From Clostridia bacterium (GTDB lineage: Bacteria > Bacillota_A > Clostridia > Oscillospirales > CAG-272), in NCBI GenBank assembly GCA_017500625.1, contig JAFVYX010000235.1, positions 1-10,981 of the forward strand: a stretch of DNA of 10,981 nt, in the 5' to 3' direction. Shown in pieces: positions 6,775-10,981 of this stretch. Position numbers and translations under genes: made by a program. The notes below the pieces were generated by a model that saw only the letters and a list, made by a program, of their open reading frames with translations, searched no databases and was not told the origin of the DNA. Positions within the stretch are counted from its first letter, which is position 1; every line of letters begins with the position of its first letter.

Positions 6775-7235
6775 ATGATCATTACATTCTGTGGACATTC
6801 GGACTATATGGGAAATGCTGAGGACGAGGAACGCTTGCTTGCCCTTTTGGAAAGTGTCATTAAGGGGGAGCCGGTGGACTTTTATCTTGGCGGTTACGGC
6901 ATTTTGACGAATTTGCGCTTGGTTGCACAAAAAAATACAAAAGGCTTCACCCAAACGCAAGGCTTGTGCTCATTATCCCGTATTTATATCCGCTTTCAAA
7001 AGAAAGGCAGGATATTCTCTCGAAATCATACGATGAAATTCTTTACCCCGCGCTTGAAACCGTACCGCAAAAATTTGCTGTCATCAAGAGAAACGAATTT
7101 ATGGTGAATAAGGCCGATTACGTTTTTGCTTACGTCAGGACCTACTATGGCGGAGCTTACAGAATGCTACTCTATGCTCACAGACATAAAAAGCCTTATA
7201 CTAACATCTATCAGGGGCGGTATGAATTGAACTGA
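6775..7235 (+). pseudogene. SLOG-type (YpsA/DUF1273-like) Rossmann-fold protein, frameshifted
   Basis: Two overlapping frames together make one protein of about 153 residues. The first (from ATG 6775) gives MIITFCGHSDYMGNAEDEER and continues to FYLGGYG. The second continues FDEFALGCTKKYKRLHPNARLVLIIP through NKADYVFAYV and GGAY to YELN. The frame changes at about 6901-6905, at a run of four T; one extra T would restore GGYG-I-FDEF. The GGYG, the DEF after it and the late K-A-D-Y-V and GGAY motifs fit the SLOG superfamily of nucleotide-binding, often signalling or defence-linked proteins. The start has a GGGAG ribosome site. Without the repair, the product would be a 110-residue truncated protein ending at 7107. 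This may be a true pseudogene or a sequencing error at the homopolymer. The exact family was judged by eye. Confidence 0.65.
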
Positions 7236-7260
7236 ATAAAATACCCGCGATTTTGGTGCC

Positions 7261-7306
7261 AAGCACAAAGGGCTAACGAAAGCTCCGTTAGCCCTTTGTG
7301 CTTTTT
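7261..7306 (+). terminator. Rho-independent terminator after the SLOG-type gene
   Basis: An 18-bp perfect stem (AAGCACAAAGGGCTAACG with CGTTAGCCCTTTGTGCTT) around a 7-base loop is followed by a T-run. It starts 25 bases after the stop. There is no T-run on the minus strand, so it should act mainly on plus-strand transcripts. Confidence 0.9.
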
Positions 7307-7343
7307 GCTTTTATGTCCTTTACGGCGATGCCGTCGGTGCTTT

Positions 7344-9973
<2,630 letters not shown>

Positions 9974-10037
9974 CGGGGCCAAAAGCCCACAACGCTTTCA
10001 TTTTTTAACGGTAGTTCGCGGTGGGGGGCTCCTTGCC

Positions 10038-10066
10038 TTGACAAACGCACATTTTTTTGGTATAAA
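10038..10066 (+). promoter_or_regulatory. Sigma-A promoter of the HAD phosphatase gene
   Basis: A perfect TTGACA (10038-10043) and TATAAA (10061-10066) are separated by 17 bases, giving a leader of about 27 bases before the ATG at 10100. Confidence 0.9.
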
Positions 10067-10099
10067 TAAGGGGTAAACCACAATCACAAGGAGCTTCTT

Positions 10100-10891
10100 A
10101 TGGACCTAAGTCAGCTGCGTTGCCTTGTTCTCGATATGGACGGCACCGTGTACCTCGGCAACCGCCTCATCGGGGAGATGGACAAGACCCTGGCCGCCCT
10201 CCGCCGCCACGGGATCCGTCTTTGCTATTTCACCAATAATTCCTCAAGGAACGCAAAGGATTATGCCGAAAAGCTCACGCGCCTCGGCCTTTTCGATGCG
10301 CGCGATATCGTCTATACCTCGGCTATGGCCACCGTCTCCTACCTGAACGCCCATCACCGCGGCAAGAGCGTCTATCTGCTCTCCACCCCCACCGTGCGCG
10401 AGGCATTTCTTGAGGGCGGGATCCCGCTCTCTAAGGAAAACGCCGACATCGTGGTGCTGGCCTACGATACCACCCTGACCTTTGAAAAGCTGCGCGTCGC
10501 CAACGAGATGCTCTGCCGTGGCGCCCTCTATATCGCCACCCACCCCGATATGGTCTGCCCCACCGAGGACATCTCGATGCCTGACGTTGGCTCGTTTATC
10601 CGCCTGCTTGAGGGCTCCTCGGGCCGTGTACCGGACGTGGTCATCGGCAAGCCCAACGCCCTGGCGGGCGAAGCCATTATGGCGGCCGTCGGCTGCGCCC
10701 GTGAGGAGATCGCTATGGTGGGCGACCGCCTCTATACCGATATCCGCTTCGGCATCAACGCGGGCTTTGGTTCGATCCTCGTCCTCTCGGGCGAGACCAC
10801 AAGGGAGATGCTGGACGCCTCGGACGTCTGCCCCTCGCTCGTCCTTGATAGCTTGAACGACCTTCCCGCCTTGCTGGGAATCACCCCGTAA
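10100..10891 (+). CDS. HAD-superfamily phosphatase, NagD-like (HAD-IIA)
   Basis: A 263-residue cytoplasmic phosphatase of the NagD/p-nitrophenylphosphatase group. All four HAD motifs are present: LDMDGT with nucleophile D12 and acid/base D14, the FTNNSSR motif II (44-50), K184 in VIGKPN, and MVGDRLYTDI with D209 and D214. The large cap between motifs II and III (about 80-175) is of the C2 type seen in HAD-IIA enzymes. Relatives act on small phosphorylated metabolites such as nucleoside monophosphates, sugar phosphates or phosphoglycolate; the substrate cannot be told here. Its AAGGAG ribosome site, own promoter and following tRNA promoter suggest a single-gene unit. Confidence 0.9.
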   Translation: MDLSQLRCLVLDMDGTVYLGNRLIGEMDKTLAALRRHGIRLCYFTNNSSRNAKDYAEKLTRLGLFDARDIVYTSAMATVSYLNAHHRGKSVYLLSTPTVREAFLEGGIPLSKENADIVVLAYDTTLTFEKLRVANEMLCRGALYIATHPDMVCPTEDISMPDVGSFIRLLEGSSGRVPDVVIGKPNALAGEAIMAAVGCAREEIAMVGDRLYTDIRFGINAGFGSILVLSGETTREMLDASDVCPSLVLDSLNDLPALLGITP

Positions 10892-10913
10892 TGCGCCTTT
10901 TTTGCAAAAGGTC

Positions 10914-10942
10914 TTGACAAATCCCTCTCCGTGTGCTATGAT
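10914..10942 (+). promoter_or_regulatory. Sigma-A promoter of the tRNA gene
   Basis: A perfect TTGACA (10914-10919) and TATGAT (10937-10942), 17 bases apart, lie upstream of the tRNA. The predicted start is near 10949, about 11 bases before the mature 5' end. Confidence 0.88.
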
Positions 10943-10959
10943 AATGGGGCGTGAATTAT

Positions 10960-10981
10960 GCCCCTGTAGCTCAGATGGTAG
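10960..10981 (+). tRNA. tRNA, 5' part only, isotype not determinable
   Basis: GCCCCTG (acceptor arm), TA, then GCTCAGATGGTAG is a typical tRNA acceptor and D-arm start (TAGCTCAG...GGTAG). The window ends before the D-stem closes and before the anticodon, so the amino acid cannot be assigned. Confidence 0.85.

Larger units (their letters stand above)
6380..7260. other. Low-GC two-gene cassette between perfect hairpins
   Basis: This interval is clearly richer in A and T than both flanks, in genes as well as the intergenic part. It contains a divergent HTH regulator and SLOG-type gene, and each outer edge carries a long perfect hairpin (6338-6373 and 7261-7303). No transposase, integrase or direct repeat at the edges was seen, so transfer is inferred from composition and content only. 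Confidence 0.5.

Noticed and set aside
9974..10020. Terminator after eno
   Set aside because: Only a 4-bp stem (GGGC-CAAAA-GCCC) is present and the T-run lies about 15 bases further on, so it is not a credible Rho-independent terminator.
10896..10911. Palindrome CCTTTT-TTGC-AAAAGG after the HAD phosphatase gene
   Set aside because: The stem is AT-rich and short and no T-run follows, and it lies directly in front of the tRNA promoter. It may have a minor effect but does not qualify as a terminator.

Overview
The window looks like a chromosomal fragment from a high-GC, endospore-forming member of the class Clostridia. This is inferred from a complete spoIIA operon (spoIIAA-spoIIAB-sigF), a CIRCE-controlled groESL operon, a clostridial-type enolase, a spore-cortex-lytic (SleL/YaaH-like) protein, and GC-rich codon use almost throughout. 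The species cannot be named from the sequence. Both ends look like contig edges: the left end is a groEL gene that stops matching GroEL about 130 bases from the edge, and the right end cuts a tRNA after its first 22 bases.

Layout. Positions 1-130 are an unidentified segment joined to a 5'-part of groEL (minus strand, 131-658), followed upstream by groES and a textbook housekeeping promoter with a perfect CIRCE operator. Next, also on the minus strand, is spoIIAA-spoIIAB-sigF (1172-2687), the forespore sigma-F switch. Divergent from it, under its own promoter, is a 606-residue secreted lipoprotein (2886-4706) with a Thr/Ala-rich linker, a small beta-rich domain and about 15 BspA-type leucine-rich repeats, ending in a strong terminator. 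A two-gene operon of membrane proteins follows (4809-6310): a YwaF/TMEM164-like protein and a YhhN/TMEM86-like protein, coupled by an ATGA overlap.

Positions 6380-7260 are visibly lower in GC. They hold a small cassette bounded by two long perfect hairpins: a minus-strand HTH (XRE) regulator and, divergent from it, a SLOG-type gene broken by a one-base frameshift. On the far side are a minus-strand LysM-LysM-GH18 protein related to the spore germination hydrolase SleL, lacking the catalytic glutamate; enolase on the plus strand; a NagD-like HAD phosphatase with its own promoter; and the start of a tRNA gene with its promoter.

How the genes relate. SpoIIAA, SpoIIAB and sigma-F form a known partner-switching module. 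The SleL-like protein would act later in the same spore programme. GroES/GroEL, enolase, the phosphatase and the tRNA are housekeeping. The membrane-protein pair is the most suggestive unexplained unit: in animals the related families act on ether phospholipids (TMEM164 as acyltransferase, TMEM86 as lysoplasmalogenase), and many Clostridia make plasmalogens, so a lipid-remodelling operon is a reasonable hypothesis. No CRISPR array, rRNA or recognisable transposase was seen, and no gene-free stretch exceeds 300 bases; the longest are 963-1171 and 2688-2885, both described below.
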